64,000 bases of DNA, from NCBI GenBank assembly GCA_018136815.1, contig CM030936.1:1710569-1774568 (forward strand). The letters run 5' to 3'. Origin of the DNA: Isochrysis galbana (lineage: Eukaryota > Haptophyta > Isochrysidales > Isochrysidaceae). Positions 32,545-42,710 of the stretch are shown here, piece after piece. The notes below the pieces were generated by a model. It was not told where the DNA came from. It ran no database searches and saw only the letters and a program-made list of their open reading frames with translations. How positions within the stretch are numbered: position 1 is the first letter of the stretch; each line of letters begins with the position of its first letter. The position numbers were made by a program, and so were the translations under genes.

Positions 32545-33785
32545 TTACACCGACTCGGCGCCCGCAACGATCTCAGTGAGCTCGGTGGTGATCTTGGCCT
32601 GTCTCAAGCGGTTATATGCGAGCTGGAGCTTGTTGATCATGTCCTTCGCGTTGTTAGAGGCCGAATCCATCGCAGTCATGCGCGACGCTTGCTCAGAGGT
32701 CTGATTCTCAAGAAGACAGCCATACACGGAGCAGGCAAGATTGAATTGATAGAGATCAGCAAGAATTTCCTCCTTCTCACCCTCAAATTCGTACTCATCA
32801 AACACTCCGGACTCACCGAGCACTTCTGGGCCCTTGAACGACATAGCTGTGACGTCGAAGGCAATGACCGACTTGAACTTGTTGTAGAGGATCGTGTAGC
32901 TGAGGAGGAGAAAAAGTAGCAAAATCATTTGTGTGGTGCCACAGGCGGCGCAACATTGCAGTCAGCAGGTGCCGGGCGTCCGCGCGGTGGGCCGGGAGAG
33001 CTGCGTACGAGCTAGCCGAGGAGGCAAGCATCTGTTCGGCAAGGAATGACGCCAACGAGAACGTGACAGGGCCCTTGTAGGCCTCATCATAGGTGTTCTT
33101 GAAGTATTTGGAGTGTGTGCGCACGAGGCCATCACGCGCCTTACCACCCACAATGAGAAGCTGCGCACAATGGAGCGAGAGCGGGCACTGTGAGTCTGAC
33201 GGTGTCGCTCATCGGGAGAGCTTATGGAGCACCGTCGCAGGGAGACAGAGTTGACGTACGCGGACCCCACCCCTGAGACGTGCTGCGCTATTGGCGCAAA
33301 GGGACCTGAGCGCCCCACAGACCTACGAGATCATCTTAGCCCTCCGCCCCCTTCCTTTTGCGAGGGCGCCCGTCTGAGTCACTCAGCCGGCGACCGGAAA
33401 GGTCCTTTCAACCAGTGCCAATACACGCCTCCACGCCATGAGAATCCTGGGGGCACTGAAGTACCTCAGTTGTGATGCCCTGCTCCTCATGTGCCGCAAG
33501 TGAGAGCTTCGTCTCCTTGACAACCTTCGAGTTGATGCCACCACAGAGGCCCTTATCGGAAGAGATGGCGAGAGTCATGACTGACTCAGGCGCCTTGTCG
33601 TCCTCCTTCATCCCGATGTGCGGCAGCATCAGGCTTTGGACTGAGGCTGCAAATGGGCGCGCAGCGTTCATCGTGGCCTCCGCGTGCCGCAGCTTGGAGG
33701 CGGCAACCATCTTCATCGCCTTGGTGATCTTGGAGGTCGATGTGACCGACTTAAGCCGCTTGCCCAAATCCTTGACCGACGGCAT
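32545..33785 (-). CDS. ATP5F1C: ATP synthase F1 subunit gamma (mitochondrial type), three exons
   Basis: The gamma subunit is the rotating shaft inside the F1 catalytic hexamer. Exons 33785-33465, 33160-33009 and 32899-32545 are joined by GT-AG introns of 304 and 109 bp, giving 275 residues. Both terminal helices are canonical: LGKRLKSVTSTSKITKAMKM with VAASKL at the start and SEQASRMTAMDSASNNAKDM, then LQLAYNRLRQAKITTELTEI at the end. SSDKGLCGG is the conserved central motif. No plastid-type regulatory cysteine insert is present, so it is the mitochondrial form. The product begins directly at the mature-like N-terminus (MPSVKDLGKRL) with no visible presequence. The upstream open frame is poly-proline and not taken. 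A small upstream exon supplying the presequence is possible. Confidence 0.93.
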
Positions 33786-34248
33786 GGCGTATGGTGAGCG
33801 CGGCGCGCAGAGGTGTGTGTGTGTGTGAGAGAGAGAGAGAGAAGGGAAGCGAGAGCCCGGGGGGGGGGAGCGGGGGGGAGAAGAGCGCTCTCGCTGGTCG
33901 CTGCACAGCAGCGCACAGGCACAGGGGGAGGAGGGGGCGGGGGGGGGGGGGGGGGGGGGGGGGGGGGAGGGGGAGAAGGGGGGGGGGGGGGAGGGGGAGG
34001 GGGGAGGGGGCTGCGCGAGTGTCGGGGGGGGGGCGCGGGGGGGGCGTCGGGGGGGGGGGGGGGCTCGCACCGGGCGGGGAGTGTTTTGTTTTAAATAGAA
34101 CTGAGAGTACCTCCGAGCCTAGCCCCCTTCTCCGCGCTCCCTCTCCTCTCTCTCTCCTGCGGCACGCGCGATGGCGTGCCTGCGACCTGCGACAGACCTG
34201 CAGCTGCCTGCTGGCGACCCTGGAGGCTCCTGGAGGTGATTCCCTAGC
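33786..34248. other. G-rich leader and promoter region of the F1 gamma gene
   Basis: The plus strand carries GT and GA dinucleotide runs (33812-33842) and then very long G tracts (33937-34066). On the sense strand of the gene these are C tracts upstream of the start. The solo LTR begins 469 bp upstream of the start codon. Confidence 0.45.
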
Positions 34249-35689
34249 TTTTCTGTCGAGTCGAGCGGAGCCGGAGGGCTCTGAGCCACTCCGTCGCGAG
34301 CAGCACCGGCGGCTAGCGCGGCGCTTTGGCCCTCCTCCCCACCGGGAGTCGGGTGAATGAAATTCTGGACTGGGTCGGGCAACCCCATTTGGGTGTCTGG
34401 ACGGGGAACGAACGGCGAACGAAGGGCTGTGGGGCGGCGAGGCGCTCCTAGCGGCCCTAGTGTGATGGGTTGTAAGAGATTGTTAGACCTACAAAGAACT
34501 CTTCCCTCAGGGAGGGAGCCTAGGCTGCTAGAGTGCAGCGACACAGCGAACAACGACGGACAACGAGGCTGAGAACAACAGGCTACACCGACTCACGAAC
34601 ATACCGGAATCATTCACCCAAACCAAGCAAATTATCAAGCAACCGCGACCCCAAATCACCGATAACTCAAACACGTCGCGAGAGACGGAGAGAGAGAGCG
34701 AGAGAGAGAGAGACTCCGCAGCGACGGCCGGAGCGTGTCTCCGTTGTAACTTCCCACGTGGCGGAGAGTCCGAAGGGGAGCGTCATGTCGCGCGACCACG
34801 GCGATCACTTTGGATACGGATCGCAACGAGATGTCTTCACGACCGAATAAATCTTGCCGTTGAGCGTGAACCTTCTAGACGCTTCTAACGAACAACCCTG
34901 AGTAGCAACCAAGGGGAGAAACACCAAAGGGGCCAAGGGCTTGCATGTAGCTTGCATCAAGGGGAAAGATTCCCTCACCTAGGAAGCGAACCTACACCGA
35001 TCTCCAAGGGGAGATGGCAAATTAAACCTCAAATCTCGAGCGGATAGAGCAACCGACTCGCTCGCCAAAACCTTGACCGAGAAGAAAGAAGCAAGGACCT
35101 ACAAGCCAAGGGTAGCGGACCTAGGGAATGTGAGAGGAAATTTCCGAACGCCAACGCCAAACGCCGAACGCGGGGATTCAACGAAACCCTAACCAGGCTA
35201 AGCAGAACCTACGACGAACAGGCCTGGACGACAACGAAAGTCAGCAGGTCCCAAGAAAGAACCGGAACCCAACAAGAAACGACAAGCCTTGTAAGAAGCT
35301 AAACAAGCCTTCACAAGGTAACTCGAGAGCCTGAGACAAGCGCGCAGCGAGTGACAGGCGACCTGGCTCCTTTGGGTCAAGATTACCCGAAAGGAGGAAA
35401 CCTGGAATCTAGACTTGACAGACAGGCTAGAAGGAACGAAACGAGAACTCGAATTCTAGATCGCTAGGGACGAACCCTACCAACGTCAAGATTACCCGAA
35501 AGGAGGAAACCTGGAATCTAGACTTGACAGACAGGCTAGAAGGAACGAAACGAGAACTCGAATTCTAGATCGCTAGGGACGAACCCTACCAACCTAGAAG
35601 TACCTGAGCTTCACCGTGTGGCCGCACGGCGAAGGACCTGGAAATAAGAGCCTGGAAATCGCATCATCTAGGATGAATGCGACATTTTC
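34249..35689 (+). mobile_element. Solo LTR with 5-bp target-site duplication
   Basis: The 1431-bp block 34254-35684 starts TGTCG and ends CGACA, and is flanked on both sides by the same 5 bases, TTTTC (34249-34253 and 35685-35689). This is the structure of a solo LTR left by LTR-LTR recombination. It is near-identical to 5992-7425 but lacks about 107 bp found there. It also has its own internal tandem duplication of about 105-110 bp (35385-35594). Orientation is arbitrary. No coding sequence is present. Confidence 0.82.
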
Positions 35690-36131
35690 TGGGGGGGGGG
35701 GGGGGGGGGGCGTTTCTGACGAATTGGCAAGGCCCATTGGGTCTGAGGGCAATGAGGAGGGAGCCAAAGCCAAGAAGCCAAGCCGGCGGCCGGCGGCAGG
35801 CGCGGCGGAGTGAACGACTTTGGAGACAAGCCCGTCAGCAGAGGAAGGTGGGAAGGCGGGCTTGGGCGAGGGCGAGGGCGAGGACGGCGGCGAGAGCGAC
35901 TCGACATCGAGCGAGCGGCGAGAGGCGAGGGCGATCGAGGGGAAGGCTGTGTAGGGCTTGGCAGAAATGTCTAGACTTTCTTTTAGATATTTGGGCGGAT
36001 TTTCGCCTAAGCGATGTCTCGAGACATGTCGAGACATTTGGGCTGGTTAGGCCGCTCTGTCCAAAAACAAAACTGTCATTCCAACAACAAATTTGTCACT
36101 ACGCGTGCACGCGTGCGCGTCGGCGCGCTCA
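35690..36131. other. Spacer with a G run
   Basis: A G run of about 20 lies at 35691-35710, directly after the LTR target duplication. Open frames on the minus strand at 35600-36037 are proline-serine rich and partly inside the LTR, so I do not take them as genes. Confidence 0.4.
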
Positions 36132-36413
36132 ATGGCCGGCCCAGGTGAGCTCACTCCCCAGCCCCTCCAGTCTGCTTGTACACTGCATGTCTGCATGTCC
36201 CACGCGCCACGCACCAGCCCTTGTCTCTTCCACACTCACATCATCGCGGCCCTTCGCCTTCGCGCAGGATCAGCACGCCACACAACGCGCGCCTCAAGTT
36301 CACAGCTTCTCGTTGATGACATGGACAAGACCGATGGGGAGAATGTGGAGGAGGAGGTCGCCCTAAACGACTCGGACGAGACGAGCGACGGCGAGAGCAG
36401 CGAGCTCTTGTGA
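36132..36413 (+). CDS. Small acidic protein, two exons, unknown function
   Basis: A 13-base first exon (36132-36144, ATGGCCGGCCCAG) ends in GTGAGCTC. A 123-bp intron ends in CGCGCAG, and exon 36268-36413 completes a 52-residue product that starts MAGPGSARHTTRASSSQLLV and ends in an acidic tail (VEEEVALNDSDETSDGESSE, then LL). The splice sites match those of neighbouring host genes. The product has no recognisable domain and could be a longer gene's last exons. Confidence 0.4.
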   Translation: MAGPGELTPQPLQSACTLHVCMSHAPRTSPCLFHTHIIAALRLRAGSARHTTRASSSQLLVDDMDKTDGENVEEEVALNDSDETSDGESSELL

Positions 36414-36598
36414 ACGTGTTTTCTCATTGCTTGCATGTTGCATGTATGTTTCCTTCTGTTCGTGCTTCGTCTTTATTGAAGCGTCGGTGATGTTGCGCTA
36501 CAATAGCAACAAGCGTGGTGTTTGATGAGTAAGGTGCCTATGGCATCGTGGCGCCGCACGGCTTCGCTTATTTGGGACACTCGCTCCGTTCCGGCGCG

Positions 36599-36967
36599 TC
36601 ATCGGCGATAGAGGCCATACGCGTTCCCAGGGCCAGGGCAGATTGGGCCGAGTTTGCTGGGCGAGCCGAGAAGCTGCTGCCGTGCGTCCTGTGCCGCCGT
36701 GCGTCGCACTCGTCCCCCCTTCCTCCCGGTCGCAGGGCTGGTTTGGGGGGGGGGGAGGGGGGGAGCTGCCGGCTCCGACGCTCTTCGGGGGGGGCTGCCT
36801 CCCAAACCTGTGATATTCCACAACTCCTCCACCTGCTGGAGGAGCGAGCCTGCGGCGGGCAAGCCCATTTCGCGTCGCATCTTTGCGACGTCCTCAGTGA
36901 GCTGCCCGCCGGGAGGGGTGCCGAACAGCTCCCTCAGTCCCAAGACCATGGCGACGAGCGAGGGCAT
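36599..36967 (-). CDS. Hypothetical protein, GC3-rich reading frame
   Basis: The minus-strand frame starts MPSLVAMVLGLRELFGTPPG and continues GQLTEDVAKMRREMGLPAAG, SLLQQVEELWNITGLGG. This has host-like codon use and a clear amphipathic helical pattern. The last ~60 residues are proline-rich and disordered. The frame is open upstream (GPNKLRPQ precedes the ATG), so an earlier exon may exist. No family is recognised. Confidence 0.4.
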   Translation of the reverse strand: MPSLVAMVLGLRELFGTPPGGQLTEDVAKMRREMGLPAAGSLLQQVEELWNITGLGGSPPRRASEPAAPPLPPPQTSPATGRKGGRVRRTAAQDARQQLLGSPSKLGPICPGPGNAYGLYRR

Positions 36968-37377
36968 TTGGGGGCGGAGTTTGTTGGGGCCACGGCGCGC
37001 GGGGGGAGGGGCGGGGGGGGGCGCGGGCGGGGGGGGGGGGGGCGCACTCGACTTTCGTCTCCGCAAGAAATAAGAAACCCCCCCCCCACCCCCACCCCGC
37101 CCCTAAGAAACCTCAAATAAGAAACCCCCGGGCGGAGCCCGGTGGGGGCAAGAAAGCTTTAGAAGCTTTGGAGTCCTGTTTTCTTAATGGTGCACCCATA
37201 CTGTAGCTAGTGCTAGTGCGAATAGAAAATCATAGCGACACCCTTCAGAGAAAAAAATACTCTAGGAAGAGGAGAGGGAGCCAGTGTGCGGTGCCCGTCC
37301 AGCCGCCGGCGGCGAGCGGCGAGGAGAGAGAGAGAGAGACCCCGCAGAGAGAGGGGGGGGAGAGGGTGGGAGGCGCG
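36968..37377. other. G-rich spacer upstream of the MFS gene
   Basis: Long G tracts at 36998-37043 and a C run at 37079-37088 precede the transporter start. A GA tract (37323-37363) lies just before the ATG. No further gene is seen. Confidence 0.4.
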
Positions 37378-39042
37378 ATGCTCGAGGGTCGTCCGCGGGC
37401 GGTGCTCACCTTCCTCTGCGCCATCAATCTGGTCAACTACGTGGACCGTGGCGTAATCCCGGGAGCGCCCATCCAGTTTGGCTCCTTTGTCTCCTGCGCT
37501 CTTGGCACGCCCGCCTCGCGACAGTCGGTTTATGTGGGGCTGAGCGTCTCGGCGTTCATCGTGTGCTATGCCATCTCATCGCCCATATTCGGACAGCTCA
37601 GCCAATCCGTTCCCCACTTCCGCATTCTTGGTGTCGGACTGTCCATCTGGGTGCTCGCGCTCGCGCTCTCGGGCCTCGCATACTACATTGGCGAGACTCC
37701 TGTCGCATACTACCTCTTCCTGCTCGGGCGCGCAGTCTCGGGAGTGGGCGAATCAGCGTTTCAATGCATCGTCCCGCCCTACGTTGAGGAGTTTGCTCCC
37801 GCGCAATGGCGGGCCTTCTGTCTTGCCCTCTTCTACACCGCCATACCAGTGGGCACCGCTCTCGGTTATGAGTATGGCTCCCTCATGGCTGAGAGCGTGG
37901 GGTGGGGATGTGCTTTCTTGCTCGAGGCAGCTATCATGCTGCCATTCGCTGCAGCATCTTTCTTTCTACCCTCTGCCTCCACCATATCTGCCCCTGTCGG
38001 CTCACTCATGAGTCTCTCAGGCCCGACATATAGCGCCTCGGGCATTGGCGAGCTCCCTGGAGCTGCCCCCTTGCTTCATGCAGCCGAGGGTGGGGGTGGC
38101 ATGCCAAGCAGCGCCGGCAGCGATGTTATGGTGCAGCGCAACGCTGATACTTGCGCTGCCATTCCAGCGCCGAAGGGCGCTCTTGCCCAGACAAAGATGC
38201 TACTTTCCTCTCCTGCATACGTCTGCCTTGTGCTTGGGTATGCCGCTCAAACAGCGACAGTCATTGGCATCTCCACGTATGGCCCTATCTTCCTTCTCGG
38301 CTTCGGCTCTTTTACGTCGCAGTCGGCATGCTCGTTCGCGTTCGCCATCTCCGTTTCTATTGGTGGCGTGCTTGGAACTCCCCTTGGCGGCGTACTGACG
38401 GACGCTGTGCTGGAGCGGTCGCGCCGCACTCGGGTGCCCCTCTCCCCTGAACATGAAGCGGCACGCGAAGCTGCCATAATCTCTGCCGTGATCTCGCTCC
38501 AGATGCTGCTTGGGCTCGCCGCCATGATGGCAGCGGCTGCAATCGCAGCCACGCCTTCACTGGCTTACATCTTCCTGCTCCTCATCTCCCTGGCGGTCTT
38601 TTCGATTTATGGGACTTCCGCCGGCTTGACGCGCGTCATCATGTTGACGGTCCCAATGGAAACACGGCCGTTTGCCATTGCGTTGCAGACTTTGGGTCTT
38701 CACATGTTTGGCGACGTTCCATCGCCCGTGGTGGTTGGTGCCATCAAAGATGCGCTGGCTCCCCATTGCGGTATCACCTTCGGCAACACGAGTTCTCACT
38801 ATCATCCTGGAGGGGACTGTGGTGCCGTTGATGGAGGCCATCTCAACCCGATGTGTGCCGCAAGTGAACATGACAGGCGTGGGCTGCACATCACAATCAT
38901 TTTTGCAGTGCTCTGGTCGACATGGGCTGTAGTGTTATGGGCAATCACCTACATTCTGCTCAAGAGGAGAGAGCGGCATCTCGTGAAGCTGCATGCGGGA
39001 GCAAATGAGTGCTTGCCGCCTCTCTCCTCGACGGAATCATGA
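37378..39042 (+). CDS. Spinster-like major facilitator superfamily transporter
   Basis: The 554-residue intron-free protein has about 12 hydrophobic segments. Helix 1 carries LCAINLVNYVDRGVIPGAP, the NY(V/M)DR motif typical of Spinster-type MFS proteins. GRAVSGVGESAFQCIVPPYV fits the helix 4-5 GRxxxGxGE motif, and FGDVPSPVVVGAIKD fits the family's helix 11 GDxPSP motif. A glycine- and alanine-rich loop of about 75 residues separates the two halves. Spinster proteins export lysophospholipids or sphingolipid derivatives from lysosomes or the cell surface; the substrate here cannot be read from sequence. The ATG at 37378 follows a purine-rich leader. The upstream open frame to 37210 is arginine-rich and not taken. 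Confidence 0.86.
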   Translation: MLEGRPRAVLTFLCAINLVNYVDRGVIPGAPIQFGSFVSCALGTPASRQSVYVGLSVSAFIVCYAISSPIFGQLSQSVPHFRILGVGLSIWVLALALSGLAYYIGETPVAYYLFLLGRAVSGVGESAFQCIVPPYVEEFAPAQWRAFCLALFYTAIPVGTALGYEYGSLMAESVGWGCAFLLEAAIMLPFAAASFFLPSASTISAPVGSLMSLSGPTYSASGIGELPGAAPLLHAAEGGGGMPSSAGSDVMVQRNADTCAAIPAPKGALAQTKMLLSSPAYVCLVLGYAAQTATVIGISTYGPIFLLGFGSFTSQSACSFAFAISVSIGGVLGTPLGGVLTDAVLERSRRTRVPLSPEHEAAREAAIISAVISLQMLLGLAAMMAAAAIAATPSLAYIFLLLISLAVFSIYGTSAGLTRVIMLTVPMETRPFAIALQTLGLHMFGDVPSPVVVGAIKDALAPHCGITFGNTSSHYHPGGDCGAVDGGHLNPMCAASEHDRRGLHITIIFAVLWSTWAVVLWAITYILLKRRERHLVKLHAGANECLPPLSSTES

Positions 39043-39981
39043 TCGAGCGCATCGACCTACTCAACACGCGATGCGGTACTCTGAAAGTAGCAGCGTGGGG
39101 ATCAAGTTCGCATGCGGCGCGGCGCTCATCCATCGTCTTGAGACGGCGCTAATCCCAGCGCGCTTGCAACGCGTTGCCGTTGCTCGTGTGCCAACGTTCA
39201 TGAGACGTCCATATGAACGCATAGAAGTGGACTCTCACGGACAAGCTCGTTTTCTTTGCTACCGGGGCGTTGTGGTGTCAATGCCTTGCTCAAGAGCACT
39301 GAGTCGGGCTTGGAAGCAACTTTCACCTCGCCTGATCTACGTCGCTCTTCAGTCGTGAGCGTTGCGAGAGTTTGCTTCAAGATCGACATTTAGATCTAGT
39401 GGATTTTTAAAACCCCACCTCTATTGTATTCATGCCATTTGCTGATGCGGTTGTGGGCATTATGAATATTCGGAGTCGGAGTATGGAGTATGGTAACGCG
39501 CTCGCACCCACGGCTCAACAGTTCCCCTTGTTGCTACAGACATACAAAAAAGTGCTTGAAGGCCTACGAGACCTCTTCCTCGGTCGGTGAACAAAGGCGT
39601 TCATGCGAGATGTGGAATGTTTGCTCCGGTCCCAAAATGTTACGTCGTGGGACGCGGTGTATGGCTCCTGCCCTTTAACTAAGTTTAAACTTAGTTCAGC
39701 ATGGGAGGGTACCTCGCCCCCCCCCCCCCCTCTCAGGCACCAATTACCCTCCGGGGGGCCTGTCTGTCGCATTCGCGAATCGACGCTCGTTAGGGGGGGG
39801 GGAACTGCCGAAGGGGGTGAGATCCCAACACTGATCCAATTCTCCCCCACATTCACGTATTTTTCCCGGCATGGCCCGGGAAAATCAGGGAATGGGGAGA
39901 GGGAGGGAGGAGAGCTGCGGAAGGAGGGGGAACCGCGGAGGGGGGGGGGGGTCACAATACTGACCCAATCCTCCCTCACAT
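39043..39981. other. Intergenic region with hairpin-family copy and short duplication
   Basis: A hairpin head (AACTAAGTTTAAACTTAGTT) is at 39677-39696, followed by CATGGGAGG and a C run. A segment with TTCTCCCCCACATTCACGTA is repeated in diverged form about 120 bp further on (39840-39870 and 39960-39990). A 63-residue minus-strand frame at 39198-39389 is not convincing. Confidence 0.45.
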
Positions 39982-40554
39982 TCACGTACTTTTCCCACCC
40001 CGGGTGTCGCAGCCGACGGACAGCGCCCTCTCGAGATTCATGGAGAACTTGAGGCGGTAGCTGCCCCATGCTGCGGCCGCGGTCTCCGTCGAGTCGGACT
40101 TCAGATCTTTGGGGAACTTGAGGCCACACAGCTGCTCAGTCATGCGGGCCTGGTAGTTAGGGTTGTACTTGGACTTGGACCGGGATTCGAGCCACCTAGG
40201 GATGTAAGTGGCGGTGAAGAAGACGCGGCAGTGCCATTCTTGGCCGGAACGAGAGACCGGACTTTGGAGAACCTGGTGGATGTGCTCGAAGTGCGGCGAA
40301 TCTCGGTAGAGCGAGGCGACTTGCAAGGCCTCGTAGTCCAAGAGGTTCATCCACTCAGCGTTGATGATGTCACGCTCGCCCTCCGAGGCATACCCTGGGT
40401 CTGGTGGATGTTCTAGCTTTGTCGTCGACATCGGCGGCACGGCGCGGAGGCCCATGGTCGATAGCGGTGGGGCGCTAGCGTCCTCACGGCGAGGCGTGAA
40501 GTGGGGTCTTGGCGTGAAGGGCACCGGTGCACTAATCTTATGATTGGTCGCCAT
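39982..40554 (-). CDS. Unknown protein, probably mobile-element derived
   Basis: The 190-residue frame from MATNHKISAPVPFTPRPHFT to the stop has good composition, with AEWMNLLDYEALQVASLYRD, EWHCRVFFTATYIPRWLESR and FPKDLKSDSTETAAAAWGSY. The start codon lies inside a CATGGAGGGG sequence that belongs to the hairpin-family end (compare 49693-49713), so the frame begins exactly at a repeat boundary. No domain is recognised. It may be a gag-like or capsid-like ORF. Confidence 0.4.
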   Translation of the reverse strand: MATNHKISAPVPFTPRPHFTPRREDASAPPLSTMGLRAVPPMSTTKLEHPPDPGYASEGERDIINAEWMNLLDYEALQVASLYRDSPHFEHIHQVLQSPVSRSGQEWHCRVFFTATYIPRWLESRSKSKYNPNYQARMTEQLCGLKFPKDLKSDSTETAAAAWGSYRLKFSMNLERALSVGCDTRGGKST

Positions 40555-41371
40555 GGAGGGGGGCCTCGCGCCCCCCCCCACTCTCTCGACTCACCTCATG
40601 GGGGGCGAGAACCATCCACCCCCCTGCGCTGCCTCTTGGCATGTAGGGGGGACTCACCCAGCCGGCCCAGACTCTCCCTGAGAGTCGGGCACACGTCGCA
40701 CGCCCTGGCCCGCGTTGGCCTGCTTCTCGCTCTGACCAACCCCTCCTCCCCCTAGGCCCCCCTGATCAGGAACCCCCAGCCAGCTCCTGTCGACCGGCAG
40801 GGGCTCGAGAGCCAGCGAGGGAGAGGCAGGAGGGGCCAGGGCATGGCCCCAGCCTCGCCTGCCCCCTGAGCTGTGCTCCCAGGCCCCTGCAGGCCTCCTG
40901 GGGACCTGAAGAGGGGCCGCAGGCGCGCGCCATGGGCCAGAGCCGCGGGGAAGAGAGGAGGAAGAGGGAAGAGGGAGGGGAGGGGGGAGTGGCAGCTCTC
41001 CCCTCCGGCGTTTACGTGTCTTCTCGCCCCGTTTGGGTAAGAGAAGACGGGGGCACCAGAACCAGGAGGGAAGGGCCGCGGCTCGCCGCGCCCACTCGCC
41101 TCGGCGAGAGAGATTAGCGCTTCTGGGCTCTCATTCACGAGTGCCCCCCCCCCCCTGCGTTGTTTTTACCCGAAAGGGGTTTTCCCCCAGCGTGGACTCG
41201 AGGAGAGGACGTGCTGGGGTGCGCGGGGTCGGTGCGTGCACTTGGGGGAGGACAAATATCGAGGGGAGGGGGCAGTGCCCCCTCCCCCCGGTAGCACTCG
41301 GACACCTGGCTCGTCAGGCATGGCGGGATTCCGGGACGGAAAAGTTGTGTCCGATTAGCTAGTGGGGTTGG
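40555..41371. other. Repeat-derived spacer, no gene
   Basis: The stretch 40555-40770 resembles 49690-49900 (a CATGG-G-run head, then a CCCCTCCTCCCCCT end). The stretch 41290-41360 matches 17988-18077 in reverse complement. No coding frame is supported. Confidence 0.45.
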
Positions 41372-42229
41372 CTAGGATATAACATTGATTATTTTATTGA
41401 AGGGCACCGGTGGAGTGTAGAGGCCCTCGGGGTGTCCGTAGACGGGAGCGGGAGTGAAATCAGCCCGAGAGGCAGAGCGAGGGGCGTAAGGGGGCATCCC
41501 TACCGAAGTGCAAGGAGGGGCAGCCGAGTGAGGCGCTGACGGACGAGCAGTCGGCGGAGGAGGCAGTTTCGGCGCCGGAGGGTCTGCCGTCTCTTCTGCG
41601 GGCGTCGGGGTGGTGGAAGCCCGCAAGGCCCTGACATGGGTGTTGAGGCCCGCTATCATCTCGAGGAGAGCCGTGTGCTCTCGGTCGCGCTTCTCGTCGC
41701 GGAGTTGTTGAGCTTCGATCGCGGACTGCATGTGAGCGAGGCGGTCGGCCAAGAGGTCGACGACGGAGGGAGCCTCGCTTACGTGTTCCCACGCGCTGTA
41801 TTCAGGCGGGTGGACATGGGAGTCGGGCCCTGGGTAGCCCGAGGTCCCGAGGGAGGTGAGCTCGGCTCGCTCGCGGAGTGAATTTACGAGCAGCGGCTCG
41901 TCTGACGGAGCGGCGGATGGCGCCGCCGTGTTGGAAGGGTCTTGCGGAGGCTCGGAGCCGCCGATTCCGACGAAGTGGACCCCTTGTGGGTCAAAAGAAG
42001 TTCCCGCTGTTCCCATGGACAGAGAGGGAGCGGGAATATGAGAGGGCGCGGTCGTAGGCGCCAAGGCGGAATTTGTGCTTGTCGAACATGCGATGACTAC
42101 TGGCTCGTAGGCAGAGGGCCGTTCGATAGAGCCGGCAGCTGACGCGGCCGTAGAAGGTTCGTTGATTGCTGTTTGCGGGAATATGTCTGAGAGGTCATAG
42201 TAAGAATCGGGTCTGACAGTGTCTGCCAT
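41372..42229 (-). CDS. Gag-like N-terminal ORF of an LTR-type retroelement
   Basis: The 285-residue protein starts MADTVRPDSYYDLSDIFPQT, is rich in Ala, Pro and Ser, and has a central helical block (VVDLLADRLAHMQSAIEAQQ, then LRDEKRDREHTALLEMIAGL). This arrangement, plus a 480-bp LTR-like leader repeated at 13813, suggests the start of a gag polyprotein. It ends at a stop without a nucleocapsid finger or pol, so it is a truncated element. The capsid assignment is an inference from context. Confidence 0.5.
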   Translation of the reverse strand: MADTVRPDSYYDLSDIFPQTAINEPSTAASAAGSIERPSAYEPVVIACSTSTNSALAPTTAPSHIPAPSLSMGTAGTSFDPQGVHFVGIGGSEPPQDPSNTAAPSAAPSDEPLLVNSLRERAELTSLGTSGYPGPDSHVHPPEYSAWEHVSEAPSVVDLLADRLAHMQSAIEAQQLRDEKRDREHTALLEMIAGLNTHVRALRASTTPTPAEETADPPAPKLPPPPTARPSAPHSAAPPCTSVGMPPYAPRSASRADFTPAPVYGHPEGLYTPPVPFNKIINVIS

Positions 42230-42710
42230 CGAACGCTACGAGCGAAAAAGTAGACGGAAGGCCGGAGGGTCGCAACGCGTGGCGTTGGAGAGTAGAGACG
42301 AGACTAGCTAGCGAGCTAGTGGGAGAGAGAGAGTGAGAATGAGAGCTTCTTAGGTCCAAGGTAGACACGAGAGGCTACAGTACGAGGTCCCAACGAAGCT
42401 AAGGACACTGAACCACGCACACTAAACCAAACGGGGCGAAAACTAACCACACCTGGACGGACGGCCCAGCGTCGGCACCAGGGCAATTCAGCAGCGCGCA
42501 AACATGCGACGGAGGAGTCGGCACAACGAGGGCAGACCTCGCTGGGGGAGCTGCGACCGAGGTATAACAGAAGACAGACGACAATCGTGGAACGTTTGAT
42601 GACATCAAGAGAAAGTAGGAGAAGAGGCGATATACCCATCAACGAGACCTTGAGACTTAAAATAACTCACAGGTTATAAGTAAAAATCTGTCCTCGTATG
42701 GAATACGACA
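42230..42710 (-). mobile_element. LTR/leader of the gag-bearing retroelement, copy 2
   Basis: On the minus strand, the element begins TGTCGTATTCC at 42710 and runs to the gag ATG. It matches 13813-14299 throughout at about 85-90%. The TGTCG start resembles the start of the 1.4-kb LTR family, but the rest is different. Confidence 0.6.

Noticed and set aside
33786..34070. Poly-proline N-terminal extension of F1 gamma
   Set aside because: It comes from the C tracts on the sense strand and has no resemblance to a mitochondrial presequence.
37210..37377. 56-residue upstream extension of the MFS transporter
   Set aside because: It is basic, from a GA-rich leader. The family-like N-terminus starts at the ATG at 37378.
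39198..39389. 63-residue minus-strand frame after the MFS gene
   Set aside because: It is short, has no domain and no splice support, and lies in the likely 3' UTR of the transporter.
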